64,000 bases of DNA from Pseudomonas putida (lineage in GTDB: Bacteria; Pseudomonadota; Gammaproteobacteria; Pseudomonadales; Pseudomonadaceae), in NCBI RefSeq assembly GCF_003228315.1, contig NZ_CP029693.1:6420501-6484500 (forward strand). Direction: 5' to 3'. Each line of letters starts with the position of its first letter. Within the stretch, counting starts at the first letter, position 1. Shown piece after piece: positions 43,090 to 51,530 of the stretch. The notes beneath the pieces are model-generated. The model searched no databases and was not told where the DNA came from. It saw nothing but the letters and a program-made list of their open reading frames with translations. The position numbers and the translations under genes are program-made.

Positions 43090-43416
43090 TCAGCTCTCCC
43101 GCCGTACCGGATAACTCTCGATCACCTCCAGAAACTCAATCCGGCGTTCGCTGGCCAGCAGCTCCGGCAGCAAGCGTTCGTATTCCTGGCGATACGGCTT
43201 GTTGAGGTGACGAGCGATGAAGTCTTCCTTGCTGCAGTTCCAGGTTTCGTAGAGCACCAGGGTGTTTGGCTCGTCCTGCAACTGGTGGACCCAGGTGTTA
43301 ACGAAGTCCGGCTCGGCCGACATCTGGTGCACGATGTCCAGCAGGCGTTCGCGGGTCTCGGCCAAGCGTTCTGGTTTGGACGGCAGGTAAACGATAAACG
43401 CGACTTGATCACTCAT
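43090..43416 (-). CDS. ABM-domain putative quinol monooxygenase
   Basis: A 108-residue protein of the antibiotic-biosynthesis monooxygenase (ABM/YgiN) fold. Typical elements are VAFIVYLPSKPERLAETRERL and the NTLVLYETWNCSKEDFIARHLNKPY segment, the latter with the His-containing helix. Such dimeric proteins oxidise quinols or act in aromatic or heme metabolism without a cofactor. The gene lies 30 bases downstream of a glutathione S-transferase gene on the same strand, so the two may act together in electrophile or quinone detoxification. AGAGG precedes the ATG. Confidence 0.83.
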   Translation of the reverse strand: MSDQVAFIVYLPSKPERLAETRERLLDIVHQMSAEPDFVNTWVHQLQDEPNTLVLYETWNCSKEDFIARHLNKPYRQEYERLLPELLASERRIEFLEVIESYPVRRES

Positions 43417-43446
43417 TTCATCACCTCTGAAGTCGATAACCGGCGA

Positions 43447-44118
43447 TTACGCCTGGTTTTGCGGGAACAGGTTGCGACGGGTTTCCTCGTCGAATTCGGC
43501 CTTCAGCACCAGTTTCTCTTTCAGACCCAATGCGCGCTGGGCGGCCGGGCGGGTGCTGATCTCATCGAACAGACGCTTGACGTTAGGGTAGGCCGCCAGA
43601 CCGCTCTCGCCGAGGATGTAGGGCGCGTAGTTGGCCCAGCCCCAGAGGGCCATGTCGGCGATGCTGTAGGTGTCGCCGGCCAGGTATTGATGGTTGGCCA
43701 GGCGCTGGTCGAGCACGCGGTAGTGGCGCTCGACTTCCTTCAAGTAGCGGTTCTTGGCGTACGGCAGATCTTCCGGCGCGTGGTGCAGGAAGTGCACGGC
43801 CTGGCCGGAGAACGGCGACAGGCCGGTGGCGATGAACATCAGCCACGACAGCAATTCGGCGTTGCCGGCGGCTGTGGTCGGGAGGAAACGCTGATGCTTT
43901 TGCGCCAGGTGCAACAGGATCGCCTGGGAGTCGAAGACCGTGGCGTCGCCATCGACCAGTGCCGGTACCTTGGCGTTCGGGTTGATAGCCAGGAAGGCCG
44001 GCAGGTGTTGCTCGCCCTTGAAGGTGTCGACGCCAATCAGTTCATAAGGGGTTTGCAGTTCTTCGAGCAGCAGGGCGACTTTCATCGGGTTGGGCGAAGG
44101 GTGGAAAAAGAATTTCAT
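43447..44118 (-). CDS. Glutathione S-transferase
   Basis: A 223-residue cytosolic GST. The thioredoxin-like N-terminal domain has FFHPSPNPMKVALLLEEL, NPNAKVPALVDGD (cis-Pro) and VFDSQAILLHLA. The helical C-terminal domain includes YLAGDTYSIADMALWGW with the N-capping box. The active-site residue is likely a Ser in the PSPNP segment. It is close to the Ure2p-like/nu group. Start at 44118 with GAGG eight bases upstream; the long open frame further upstream belongs to the antisense of the membrane-protein gene. It lies upstream of the ABM gene. Confidence 0.88.
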   Translation of the reverse strand: MKFFFHPSPNPMKVALLLEELQTPYELIGVDTFKGEQHLPAFLAINPNAKVPALVDGDATVFDSQAILLHLAQKHQRFLPTTAAGNAELLSWLMFIATGLSPFSGQAVHFLHHAPEDLPYAKNRYLKEVERHYRVLDQRLANHQYLAGDTYSIADMALWGWANYAPYILGESGLAAYPNVKRLFDEISTRPAAQRALGLKEKLVLKAEFDEETRRNLFPQNQA

Positions 44119-44201
44119 GGTGAAGGCCTCAGTGGGTAGGGGTTGTGAACTGAGGCTGATGTTGAGGGAAACCTGTTCGAATGACGTACGGAGTTGTTGG
44201 G

Positions 44202-44987
44202 CTACTCGTGCGAATGGATCGAACATGTTGTGCTTTTGGTGGCCGTGGTTTTCAGCAGGCGCTTGGTCACGCCCAGCATCGCCACCGACACCGCCACGCC
44301 GAGGACAAATGCGCTCATCCCCATGCTGGGCAGCGTCAAGGCCAGGACCAGGCAGAACGCCGAGAACGAATACATGCCGGTGGCGGTTGCCCGCAGTAGC
44401 GCGGCGGTAAACGCCGGGCCACGGGTTTGCTGGGAGAACACCGCCATCACACTGCCCAGCACCGGGAATACCGCCAGTAGCCCGCTCCAACGGTCGCCGA
44501 CGGTGCTGGCGAGCAAGGTGACGGCCAGGGTCAGCAGGGCACCGGCAATCATGCGCAGCAGCAGTTTGTCGGACTTGGGCGCAGGGCCGGAAACGATAGG
44601 TTGTACCGAGGGAAACAGGTAAGGCGAGGCCAGCAGGGCGGTCGCGGCGGCGATCACCGAGACCGTTAACGAAGGAGGGATCAGCGACAGCACCACGGCG
44701 ACCAGCGCCCACACTGCCAGCGAAATACACAGCGCCAGCGGCCATCCTGTGCGTTGCGCGACCTGGGCATAGGTCACGCAGAAAGAAATCATCGCAAACA
44801 TCGCCGACAGTGCCGCCAAGGCCGATTGTGCGGCGAACTGTTCGCCCTGTTCGATGGCGAGGAAGAACAGGATCGGCCCGACCACCACCGGCAATCCCGA
44901 CAACCAACCCGCCACACTCGGCCCCCATCGTTTTCCCGCCAGGGAAATCAGCAGCAGGAATCCTGGAATCACCAACAGTTTGAGCAT
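44202..44987 (-). CDS. Polytopic inner-membrane protein, unknown
   Basis: A 261-residue protein with about eight predicted hydrophobic helices covering most of the length, for example LLVIPGFLLLISLAG and FLAIEQGEQFAAQSALAALSAMFAMISFCVTYAQVA in pieces. There is a short cytoplasmic tail with a His-containing end (CSIHSHE). It has no signal peptide or known transporter signature. The layout reminds me of small permeases annotated as hypothetical. It shares the strand with the GST gene 83 bases downstream. ATG at 44987 is used; a GTG two codons earlier is possible. Confidence 0.72.
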   Translation of the reverse strand: MLKLLVIPGFLLLISLAGKRWGPSVAGWLSGLPVVVGPILFFLAIEQGEQFAAQSALAALSAMFAMISFCVTYAQVAQRTGWPLALCISLAVWALVAVVLSLIPPSLTVSVIAAATALLASPYLFPSVQPIVSGPAPKSDKLLLRMIAGALLTLAVTLLASTVGDRWSGLLAVFPVLGSVMAVFSQQTRGPAFTAALLRATATGMYSFSAFCLVLALTLPSMGMSAFVLGVAVSVAMLGVTKRLLKTTATKSTTCSIHSHE

Positions 44988-45071
44988 CAGCACGGGTACG
45001 TCTCCAACGTGTGTCAGGCCGAAACATTAACAGGATTACCTTTTGTGTACACAATCTATGTATACAAAAAA

Positions 45072-45175
45072 CCTGTAGGAGCGAGCCTGCTCGCGAAAAA
45101 CTCCCAGGCAACGCGATCATCCAGGCAGCCCACGTAATCGTTGACGTCCATCGCGAGCAGGCTCGCTCCTACAGG
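45072..45175. repeat. REPIN
   Basis: An inverted REP pair between the divergent membrane-protein gene and mntH. Confidence 0.9.
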
Positions 45176-45236
45176 TGTTGCGTGTGCCTCGGAACGTCTA
45201 AGCTGGGCACTTTCCCACCTGCTGACGGACCATCGC

Positions 45237-46556
45237 GTGAATTTCAGTTTGCCCAAAGTCGGTACCGCACCGTTCTGCCCGCCTGAAGTAGCGGGCAGCG
45301 TCGCCGTCGATCCCCGTGCGTCTTTTTTCAAACGTGTCCTGCGCTTCGCCGGCCCCGGCTTGCTGGTGTCCATCGGCTACATGGACCCGGGCAACTGGGC
45401 GACGGCCATCGAGGCCGGCTCGCGGTTCGGCTACAGCCTGCTGTTCGTGGTGCTGTTGGCGAGCCTGGCGGGGATGGTGGTGCAGTGTCTGTGTTCGCGG
45501 CTAGGCATTGCCACCGGGCGGGATCTGGCGCAGTTGTGCCGTGAGCGCTACAGCCCGCGGACGGCCCGTACCCAGTGGTTGCTGGCGGAGATCTCGATCA
45601 TCGCCACCGACCTCGCCGAAGTGCTCGGCTGTGCCCTGGCATTTCATCTGTTGCTGGGCTGTTCGCTGACCTTCGGCATTGCCCTCACGGCGTTCGACAC
45701 CTTGCTGGTATTGGCCCTGCAAAACCGTGGATTCCGTCGGCTGGAAGCGATCATGCTGGTATTGGTGGGCACCATTGGCGCGTGTTTTTTTGTCGAACTG
45801 CTGCTGATCAAACCCTACTGGCCGGATGTGGCCCAGGGCTTCAAGCCGTCATTGTCCGCCATCGCCGATGCCGCGCCACTGTACCTGGCCATCGGCATTC
45901 TCGGCGCCACGGTGATGCCGCATAACCTTTACCTGCACACCTCGATCGTCCAGACACGGTTGATCGGCAAGGACACCGCCAGCAAGCAGGACGCGGTGAA
46001 ACTGGCGCGCATCGACACCATCGGCTCCCTGGCTCTGGCGCTACTGGTCAACGCGGCGATCCTGATCCTCGCCGCCGCTGCGTTTCACCAGAGCGGGCAT
46101 ACCGACGTGGTCGACATCCAGGACGCCTATCACTTGCTCGATCCACTGGTAGGTGGCGCGTTGGCCAGCGTGCTGTTTGGCGTCGCGCTGTTGGCGTCGG
46201 GACAAAGCTCGACCTTCACCGGCACCATCGCCGGCCAGGTGATCATGGAGGGTTTCCTGAACCTGCGGTTGCCGTGCTGGCAACGGCGCCTGATCACCCG
46301 TGGTCTGGCACTGATCCCGGCGTTCATTGGCGTGTGGCTGATGGGTGACGATGCGGTGGGCAAGCTATTGGTATTGAGCCAGGTGGTGCTGAGCCTGCAG
46401 CTGCCGTTTGCGCTATATCCGCTGATTCGCATGACCAATGATCAGAAATTGATGGGGCCGTTTGTGAACCGGCTGCCGACGCGGGTGTTGACGTGGGGGC
46501 TGTTTGTAGTGATCAGCGGGGCTAACACTTGGCTGATCCTGCAATTGTTCGGGTGA
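45237..46556 (+). CDS. mntH: Nramp-family Mn(II)/divalent metal importer MntH
   Basis: A 439-residue transporter with 11 predicted helices. The metal-binding signature DPGNWATA (TM1, near residues 50-57) and VMPHNLYLHTS (TM6, with the Met ligand) are intact. It imports Mn(II), and less well Fe(II), with protons. The start is a GTG at 45237, set by family length; its ribosome-binding site is weak. No classic MntR box was recognised, though I could not scan systematically. In a genome that also carries an Mnx-type manganese-oxidation cluster, uptake and oxidation would both influence manganese balance. Confidence 0.9.
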   Translation: MNFSLPKVGTAPFCPPEVAGSVAVDPRASFFKRVLRFAGPGLLVSIGYMDPGNWATAIEAGSRFGYSLLFVVLLASLAGMVVQCLCSRLGIATGRDLAQLCRERYSPRTARTQWLLAEISIIATDLAEVLGCALAFHLLLGCSLTFGIALTAFDTLLVLALQNRGFRRLEAIMLVLVGTIGACFFVELLLIKPYWPDVAQGFKPSLSAIADAAPLYLAIGILGATVMPHNLYLHTSIVQTRLIGKDTASKQDAVKLARIDTIGSLALALLVNAAILILAAAAFHQSGHTDVVDIQDAYHLLDPLVGGALASVLFGVALLASGQSSTFTGTIAGQVIMEGFLNLRLPCWQRRLITRGLALIPAFIGVWLMGDDAVGKLLVLSQVVLSLQLPFALYPLIRMTNDQKLMGPFVNRLPTRVLTWGLFVVISGANTWLILQLFG

Positions 46557-46570
46557 GGCATGCATTTCAA

Positions 46571-46673
46571 TCTGTAGGAGCGAGCATGCTCGCGATGGAG
46601 GCTCAGGCACCGAGGGCATTCAGACAGCCCGCGTTATCGTTGACCACCATCGCGAGCATGCTCGCTCCTACAA
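46571..46673. repeat. REPIN
   Basis: An inverted REP pair of the CGAGCATGCTCGCGATGG variant, after mntH. Confidence 0.9.
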
Positions 46674-46682
46674 GGAAACGAG

Positions 46683-46719
46683 AAAACCCGGTGCAACCGA
46701 AGTTACACCGGGTGTTTTT
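46683..46719. terminator. Bidirectional terminator between mntH and atoB
   Basis: ACCCGGTG (46686-46693) pairs with CACCGGGT (46706-46713); T-rich sequence flanks both sides, so it can end both convergent transcripts. Confidence 0.8.
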
Positions 46720-46767
46720 CCAGCCTGCGCGGTTCTTCGTGGGCCCCCGCGCAGTCTGTTGAACGCT

Positions 46768-47949
46768 TTATGCTCGCTCGATCGCCAGTGCCACGCCCTG
46801 ACCGCCACCGATGCACAGGGTAGCGAGGCCTTTCTTGGCGTCGCGCTTGATCATTTCATGCAGCAGGGTCACCAGCACGCGGCAGCCCGAAGCACCGATG
46901 GGGTGACCGAGGGCGATGGCGCCACCGTTGACGTTGACCTTGTCCAGATCCCATTCCAGGTCCTTGGCCACGGCCAGCGATTGTGCGGCGAAGGCTTCGT
47001 TGGCTTCGATCAGGTCCAACTGATCGATGGACCAGCCGGCCTTGTCCAGGCAGCGGCGAGTGGCCGATACCGGGCCGATGCCCATGATCGCCGGGTCCAC
47101 GCCCGCGTTGGCGTAGGCGGCGATTTTGGCCAGCACTGGTAGGCCCAGGGCCTTGGCTTTTTCGGCACTCATCAGAATCACGGCGGCGGCACCGTCGTTC
47201 AGCGACGAAGCGTTGCCGGCGGTCACCGAGCCGTCCTTTTTAAAGGCCGGCTTGAGCTTGCCCAGGGATTCGGCGGTGGTGCCGGCCCGTGGCTGCTCAT
47301 CGGTGGCGAAGGACAATGGATCGCCCTTGCGCTGCGGGATCAGGATCGGCGTGATCTCATCGACAAAGCGCCCGGCTTCGATGGCCGCCGTGGCTTTCTG
47401 CTGCGAGGCGGCGGCGAAGGCGTCCTGTGCCTCGCGGCTGATGCCGTATTTGTCCACCAGGTTCTCGGCGGTGATGCCCATGTGGTAATCGTTGAACGCA
47501 TCCCACAGGCCGTCGCTGATCATGGTGTCGACGATTTGCGAGTGGCCCATGCGCAGGCCGGTGCGGGCGCCGGGGATCACGTAGTTGGCCAGGCTCATGC
47601 TTTCCTGGCCGCCGGCGATGATCACGTCGGCGTCGCCGCAACGAATGGCCTGGGTGGCCAGGTGCAGGGCCTTGAGGCCCGAACCGCAGACCTTGTTCAG
47701 GGTCATGGCCGGCACGGCGACCGGCAGGCCGGCCTTGATCGATGCCTGGCGGGCAGGGTTCTGCCCGGCACCGGCAGTCAACACCTGGCCCATGATCACT
47801 TCATCGACTTCGGCCGGGTTCAGACCGGTTTGCGCCAGCAACTGACGGATCACCGCTGCGCCCAGGTCCACGGCGGACACATTGGCCAGGGCACCCTGGA
47901 AGCTGCCGATCGCGGTACGCGTGGCGGCAACAATGACGACTTCTTGCAT
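46768..47949 (-). CDS. atoB: Acetyl-CoA C-acetyltransferase (thiolase II)
   Basis: A 393-residue biosynthetic-type thiolase. The acyl-accepting Cys lies in LNKVCGSGLKAL near residue 88, and the C-terminal catalytic block is GHPIGASGCRVLVTLLHE followed by a CIGGGQG segment. It interconverts acetoacetyl-CoA and two acetyl-CoA. It follows the CoA-transferase beta gene by 11 bases in the order dhcA-dhcB-atoB, as in P. aeruginosa PA1999-PA2001, where it completes carnitine and ketone-body breakdown. GAGGAA lies seven bases before the start. Confidence 0.93.
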   Translation of the reverse strand: MQEVVIVAATRTAIGSFQGALANVSAVDLGAAVIRQLLAQTGLNPAEVDEVIMGQVLTAGAGQNPARQASIKAGLPVAVPAMTLNKVCGSGLKALHLATQAIRCGDADVIIAGGQESMSLANYVIPGARTGLRMGHSQIVDTMISDGLWDAFNDYHMGITAENLVDKYGISREAQDAFAAASQQKATAAIEAGRFVDEITPILIPQRKGDPLSFATDEQPRAGTTAESLGKLKPAFKKDGSVTAGNASSLNDGAAAVILMSAEKAKALGLPVLAKIAAYANAGVDPAIMGIGPVSATRRCLDKAGWSIDQLDLIEANEAFAAQSLAVAKDLEWDLDKVNVNGGAIALGHPIGASGCRVLVTLLHEMIKRDAKKGLATLCIGGGQGVALAIERA

Positions 47950-47960
47950 GGAATGATTCC

Positions 47961-48626
47961 TCACTGGTCAGCAAACTGCATTTCCGGAACGTGCTCCGGG
48001 ACGATCAGTTTACCGGCGGTTTTGGCGACGATCTCTTCAACGCTGACGCCAGGTGCGCGTTCCTTGAGGACAAAAGCGCCATTTTCGATTTCCAGGTAGG
48101 CCAGGTCAGTCAGCACGCGCTTGATGCAGCCGGCGCCGGTCAACGGCAGGCTGCATTGGGACAGCAGCTTGGACTCACCGTCCTTGGACGCGTGGGTCAT
48201 GAGAACGATGATGTTGTCGGCGCCTGCCACCAGATCCATCGCGCCACCCATGCCCTTGACCAGCTTGCCGGGGATCATCCACGAAGCGATGTTGCCTTGC
48301 ACATCCACTTCAAAGGCGCCCAGCACGGTCAGGTCGACATGGCCACCGCGAATCATCGCGAAGGACTCGGCCGAGGAGAAAATCGACGCGCCGATGCGCG
48401 CGGTCACGGTTTGCTTGCCGGCGTTGATCATGTCGGCGTCGATGGTGTCTTCGGTCGGAAATGGACCCATGCCCAGCAGGCCGTTTTCCGACTGCAGCAT
48501 GACGTCCATGCCTTCAGGGACATAGTTGGCGACCAGGGTCGGAATGCCGATGCCCAGGTTCACGTAGAAGCCGTCCTGCAATTCGCGGGCGACGCGTTGA
48601 GCCATTTGTTCGCGGGAAAGTGCCAT
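47961..48626 (-). CDS. dhcB: 3-oxoacid (dehydrocarnitine) CoA-transferase subunit B
   Basis: A 221-residue beta subunit of a class I CoA-transferase. The family's catalytic Glu sits in the SENGLLGMGP segment near residue 47, with MIRGGHVDLTVLGAFEVD and GGAMDLVAGA following. It moves CoA from a donor to acetoacetate or, in the DhcAB subgroup, to dehydrocarnitine. It lies 36 bases after subunit A and just before the thiolase. DhcB is preferred over AtoA because of the PA1998-PA2001 synteny including the LysR regulator; sequence alone does not settle the substrate. Confidence 0.88.
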   Translation of the reverse strand: MALSREQMAQRVARELQDGFYVNLGIGIPTLVANYVPEGMDVMLQSENGLLGMGPFPTEDTIDADMINAGKQTVTARIGASIFSSAESFAMIRGGHVDLTVLGAFEVDVQGNIASWMIPGKLVKGMGGAMDLVAGADNIIVLMTHASKDGESKLLSQCSLPLTGAGCIKRVLTDLAYLEIENGAFVLKERAPGVSVEEIVAKTAGKLIVPEHVPEMQFADQ

Positions 48627-48662
48627 TGTTGTTATTCCTTCATTCGGTCCGGGGGCAGGGGA

Positions 48663-49361
48663 TCACTTGCGTACGGTGCGCTGTTCGATGCGCTTCTCGA
48701 ACGTGCCGCAGATGATCCGGTCGACGTAGATGCCTGGGGTATGGATCTGCGCCGGGTCCAGCTCGCCGGGTTCGACGATTTCCTCGACTTCGACCACGGT
48801 GATCTTGCCGGCGGTGGCGGCCAGCGGGTTGAAGTTCTGGGCGGTGTGGCGGTAGATGACGTTACCGAAATGGTCGGCTTTCCAGCCTTTGACGATGGCG
48901 AAGTCGCCGGTGATGGATTCTTCCATCAGGTACTTGCGGCCGTGGAATTCGCGCACTTCCTTGCCTTCGGCAACCGGGGTGCCGACACCGGTGGCGGTGA
49001 AGAAAGCCGGGATGCCGGCACCGCCTGCGCGCATTTTCTCGGCCAGGGTGCCCTGCGGGGTCAGGATGACTTCGATTTCGCCCTTGAGCAGTTGCTCTTC
49101 GAACAGCTTGTTCTCGCCGACATAGGAGGCGATCACTTTACTGATCTGGCGGTCTGTCAGCAGCACGCCCAGGCCGAAACCGTCGACGCCGCAGTTGTTG
49201 GAGACCACGGTAAGGTCGCGAGTGCCCTTGCGCTTGATCTCGTTGATCAGGTTTTCCGGAATCCCGCACAGACCGAAGCCACCAGCGAGCACGGTCATAC
49301 CGTCTTCAAGACCTGCCAGTGCTTCCTCGTAGGAATACACGCGCTTGTCGAAACCTGCCAT
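48663..49361 (-). CDS. dhcA: 3-oxoacid (dehydrocarnitine) CoA-transferase subunit A
   Basis: A 232-residue alpha subunit of a class I CoA-transferase with the glycine-rich CoA loop VLAGGFGLCGIPENLI near residue 28, SNNCGVDGFGLG and the GTLAEKMRAGGAGIPAFFT block. It pairs with the next gene's product. The ATG at 49361 with AGAGG six bases upstream is chosen over a GTG two codons earlier. It is the first gene of the operon and is divergent from the LysR-type regulator; the AT-rich gap (49400-49470) probably holds both promoters. Confidence 0.88.
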   Translation of the reverse strand: MAGFDKRVYSYEEALAGLEDGMTVLAGGFGLCGIPENLINEIKRKGTRDLTVVSNNCGVDGFGLGVLLTDRQISKVIASYVGENKLFEEQLLKGEIEVILTPQGTLAEKMRAGGAGIPAFFTATGVGTPVAEGKEVREFHGRKYLMEESITGDFAIVKGWKADHFGNVIYRHTAQNFNPLAATAGKITVVEVEEIVEPGELDPAQIHTPGIYVDRIICGTFEKRIEQRTVRK

Positions 49362-49481
49362 ATGCACCTCTTTTATTCTTTGTGGGCGGCTGGCTAGCCG
49401 TATGGGATGAGTGTCGCGCCGGAGTATTTATTTGTTAAGTTGATTTTTAAGGTTGATTAATAGATAAAACTCAATAGTAAG

Positions 49482-49513
49482 CCCTGTAGGAGCGAGCCTG
49501 CTCGCGATGGCGA
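49482..49513. repeat. Single REP unit
   Basis: A lone REP core just upstream of the LysR-type gene, overlapping its leader. Confidence 0.8.
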
Positions 49514-49537
49514 TTTCATTACCGGAGCAATTCCCGC

Positions 49538-50434
49538 ATGACAGTCAAGCAGATCCGCGCCTTCCTCGCCGTGGCCCAGAGCCTGAGTTTCGCCGTGGCT
49601 TGCGAACGCCTGCACCTGTCGCAATCGGCCTTGAGCCTGACCATCAAGGCGCTGGAAGACGGCCTGGGCGGGCGGCTGTTCACCCGTAACACGCGCAACG
49701 TGGCGCTGACCGCCGAGGGCGAAGCCTTGGTGCCGCTGGCGCGCCGCCTGATTGCCGACTGGGACAATGCCGAGGATGAGTTGCGCCAGCGGTTCACCCT
49801 GCAACGGGGCCGCGTGACCCTGGCGGCGATGCCGTCGTTTGCCGGCAACCTGCTGCCGCCGATGCTCAAGACCTTCCGTGCCCGCTATCCGAACGTGAAT
49901 GTCACGGTCAACGACGTGATCAACGAACAGGTGCTGGAAATGGTTCGCGACCGCCAGGTGGAGCTGGGCGTGGCGTTCGAGCCGACCCAGCATTCCTCGC
50001 TGCAATTCACCCCGCTTTATATCGACCGGTTCGTGGCGGTGGTTCCTCTGGACTCACCATTGGTCGAGCGGGAAGACATCGATTGGCAAACCTTGCTCAA
50101 GGAGCCGTTCATTACCCTGCAACGACCTTCGACATTGCGGGTGATGCTCGAAGAACACCTGCAGGCCAGGGGCATGAAGCTGCCAGTGGAGTTTGAGAGC
50201 CATCAATTGGCGACAGTCGGACGCATGGTCGCCAGCGGATTGGGCGTGAGCGCTGTGCCCGCCTTGTGCGCCGGGCAGATGCGCGAGCTGGGCGCGCACT
50301 GCATCACCCTGCGTGACCCGGTGGTGGAGCGGGCCATTGGTGTGTTGACCTTGCCGGGAGCAGAACTGTCAGCGGCGGCGCAGGCGTTGTTTGATGTATT
50401 GAAAGAAGAGAACTTCGGAAAACAACTTTCATGA
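49538..50434 (+). CDS. dhcR: LysR-type regulator, DhcR-like
   Basis: A 298-residue LysR-family protein. The N-terminal winged helix-turn-helix is MTVKQIRAFLAVAQSLSF with SQSALSLTIKALEDGLGGRLFTR, and the effector domain (90-290) has RVTLAAMPSFAGNLLPPML and the hinge strand ASGLGVSAVPA. It is divergent from the CoA-transferase operon, the classic position for the regulator. It corresponds to PA1998 (DhcR) by position. The inducer is unknown here; dehydrocarnitine or a ketone body would fit. Confidence 0.87.
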   Translation: MTVKQIRAFLAVAQSLSFAVACERLHLSQSALSLTIKALEDGLGGRLFTRNTRNVALTAEGEALVPLARRLIADWDNAEDELRQRFTLQRGRVTLAAMPSFAGNLLPPMLKTFRARYPNVNVTVNDVINEQVLEMVRDRQVELGVAFEPTQHSSLQFTPLYIDRFVAVVPLDSPLVEREDIDWQTLLKEPFITLQRPSTLRVMLEEHLQARGMKLPVEFESHQLATVGRMVASGLGVSAVPALCAGQMRELGAHCITLRDPVVERAIGVLTLPGAELSAAAQALFDVLKEENFGKQLS

Positions 50435-50445
50435 CCTGATCACCA

Positions 50446-50543
50446 TCCCCTGTAAGAGCAAGCCTGCTCGCGATGGCGGTATTCCTGTTATAGCGATATC
50501 GCCTGACCCAACAGCATCGCGAGCAGGCTCGCTCCTACAGGGG
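50446..50543. repeat. REPIN supplying the sirtuin stop codon
   Basis: An inverted REP pair between convergent genes; its right edge contains the TAG stop of the sirtuin gene at 50535-50537. Confidence 0.88.
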
Positions 50544-51389
50544 ATTGGGTTTCGTCAGGCGCTGAGCCAACAAGGGCAACAACTGCTCGCACGACCCCTC
50601 GATCTTCAAATCCAGAATCTCATCCGCCCGGGTCTTGCCCAGGTTGATCGCCAGCAGCGGCTTGCCCTGATCCACCACCGCCCGGCACAGGCGAAACGCC
50701 GAATACGCCATCAGCGACGAGCCGACCACCAGCAGCCCCGCGGCCTTTTCCACCGACGCCATCGCTTTTGCCGCCGTCTGTTGCGCAACGTTCTCGCCAA
50801 AGAACACCACATCCGGCTTCATGCGCTGGCCCGTACAGTGCGGGCACTGCGGGACTTGAAAGCGCGCTTCGAATGCGGCATCCAGCAACGTATCACCGTC
50901 TGGCGCCTGCACCGCGTCGACGCCGGCCAGGTACGGGTTTTGCGCTTCCATCAGTCGCTGGATCGAGTCGCGCTCACTGCGTTTTCCGCAGTCCAGGCAC
51001 AGCACCCGGTGCAGGCTGCCGTGCAGTTCGATCACGTCATGGCTGCCGGCCTGGTCGTGCAGGGTGTCGACGTTCTGGGTGATCAAGGCGCCGATCTGCC
51101 GGGTGCTTTGCAGGCGGGCGAGGGAGTCGTGGGCGGCATTCGGCCGGGCCTGGCGCACCCGTGGCCAGCCGAGCATCGCCCGGGCCCAATAGCGCCGCCG
51201 GGATTCGGGTGCCGAGAGAAACTCCTGATACATCATTGGTTGCCGGCCACGGCGCACGCCCTGGTTATCGCGATAGTCCGGAATGCCCGACGGCGTGCTG
51301 ATACCCGCGCCGGTCAGGACTGCGAACGGCTCGTCGGCCATCAGCTGCTGGAGGCGCTCGAGCTGGTCGTGGATCAGGCTGTCGATCAT
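50535..51389 (-). CDS. NAD-dependent protein deacylase (sirtuin)
   Basis: A 284-residue sirtuin. The NAD-binding GAGISTPSGIPDYRD lies near residues 29-43, TQNVDTLH and the catalytic His in ELHGSLHRV follow, and a zinc site is formed by CLDC and CPHC with a long insert between them. VVFFGENV and VVGSSLMAYSAFRL are conserved. It removes acyl groups from protein lysines using NAD. The start at 51389 is set by GGAG eight bases upstream. The C-terminus ends where the REP unit begins, which supplies the stop codon. Confidence 0.9.
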   Translation of the reverse strand: MIDSLIHDQLERLQQLMADEPFAVLTGAGISTPSGIPDYRDNQGVRRGRQPMMYQEFLSAPESRRRYWARAMLGWPRVRQARPNAAHDSLARLQSTRQIGALITQNVDTLHDQAGSHDVIELHGSLHRVLCLDCGKRSERDSIQRLMEAQNPYLAGVDAVQAPDGDTLLDAAFEARFQVPQCPHCTGQRMKPDVVFFGENVAQQTAAKAMASVEKAAGLLVVGSSLMAYSAFRLCRAVVDQGKPLLAINLGKTRADEILDLKIEGSCEQLLPLLAQRLTKPNPL

Positions 51390-51417
51390 CTTCAACACTC
51401 CGGGATACTCAATACAC

Positions 51418-51522
51418 ACTGTAGGAGCGAGCATGCTCGCGATGGAAGATCAAACACCGCGGGGTGTCAGGACGCCAGCGTTATCGTTGACGTCCATCGC
51501 GAGCATGCTCGCTCCTACAGGG
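51418..51522. repeat. REPIN
   Basis: An inverted REP pair (GAGCATGCTCGCGATGG variant) between co-directional sirtuin and methyltransferase genes. Confidence 0.9.
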
Positions 51523-51530
51523 GAGGCGTG

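Noticed and set aside
44202..45120. Long minus-strand frame upstream of the GST start
   Set aside because: It is the wrong frame of the membrane-protein gene; the GST start at 44118 has its own ribosome-binding site.
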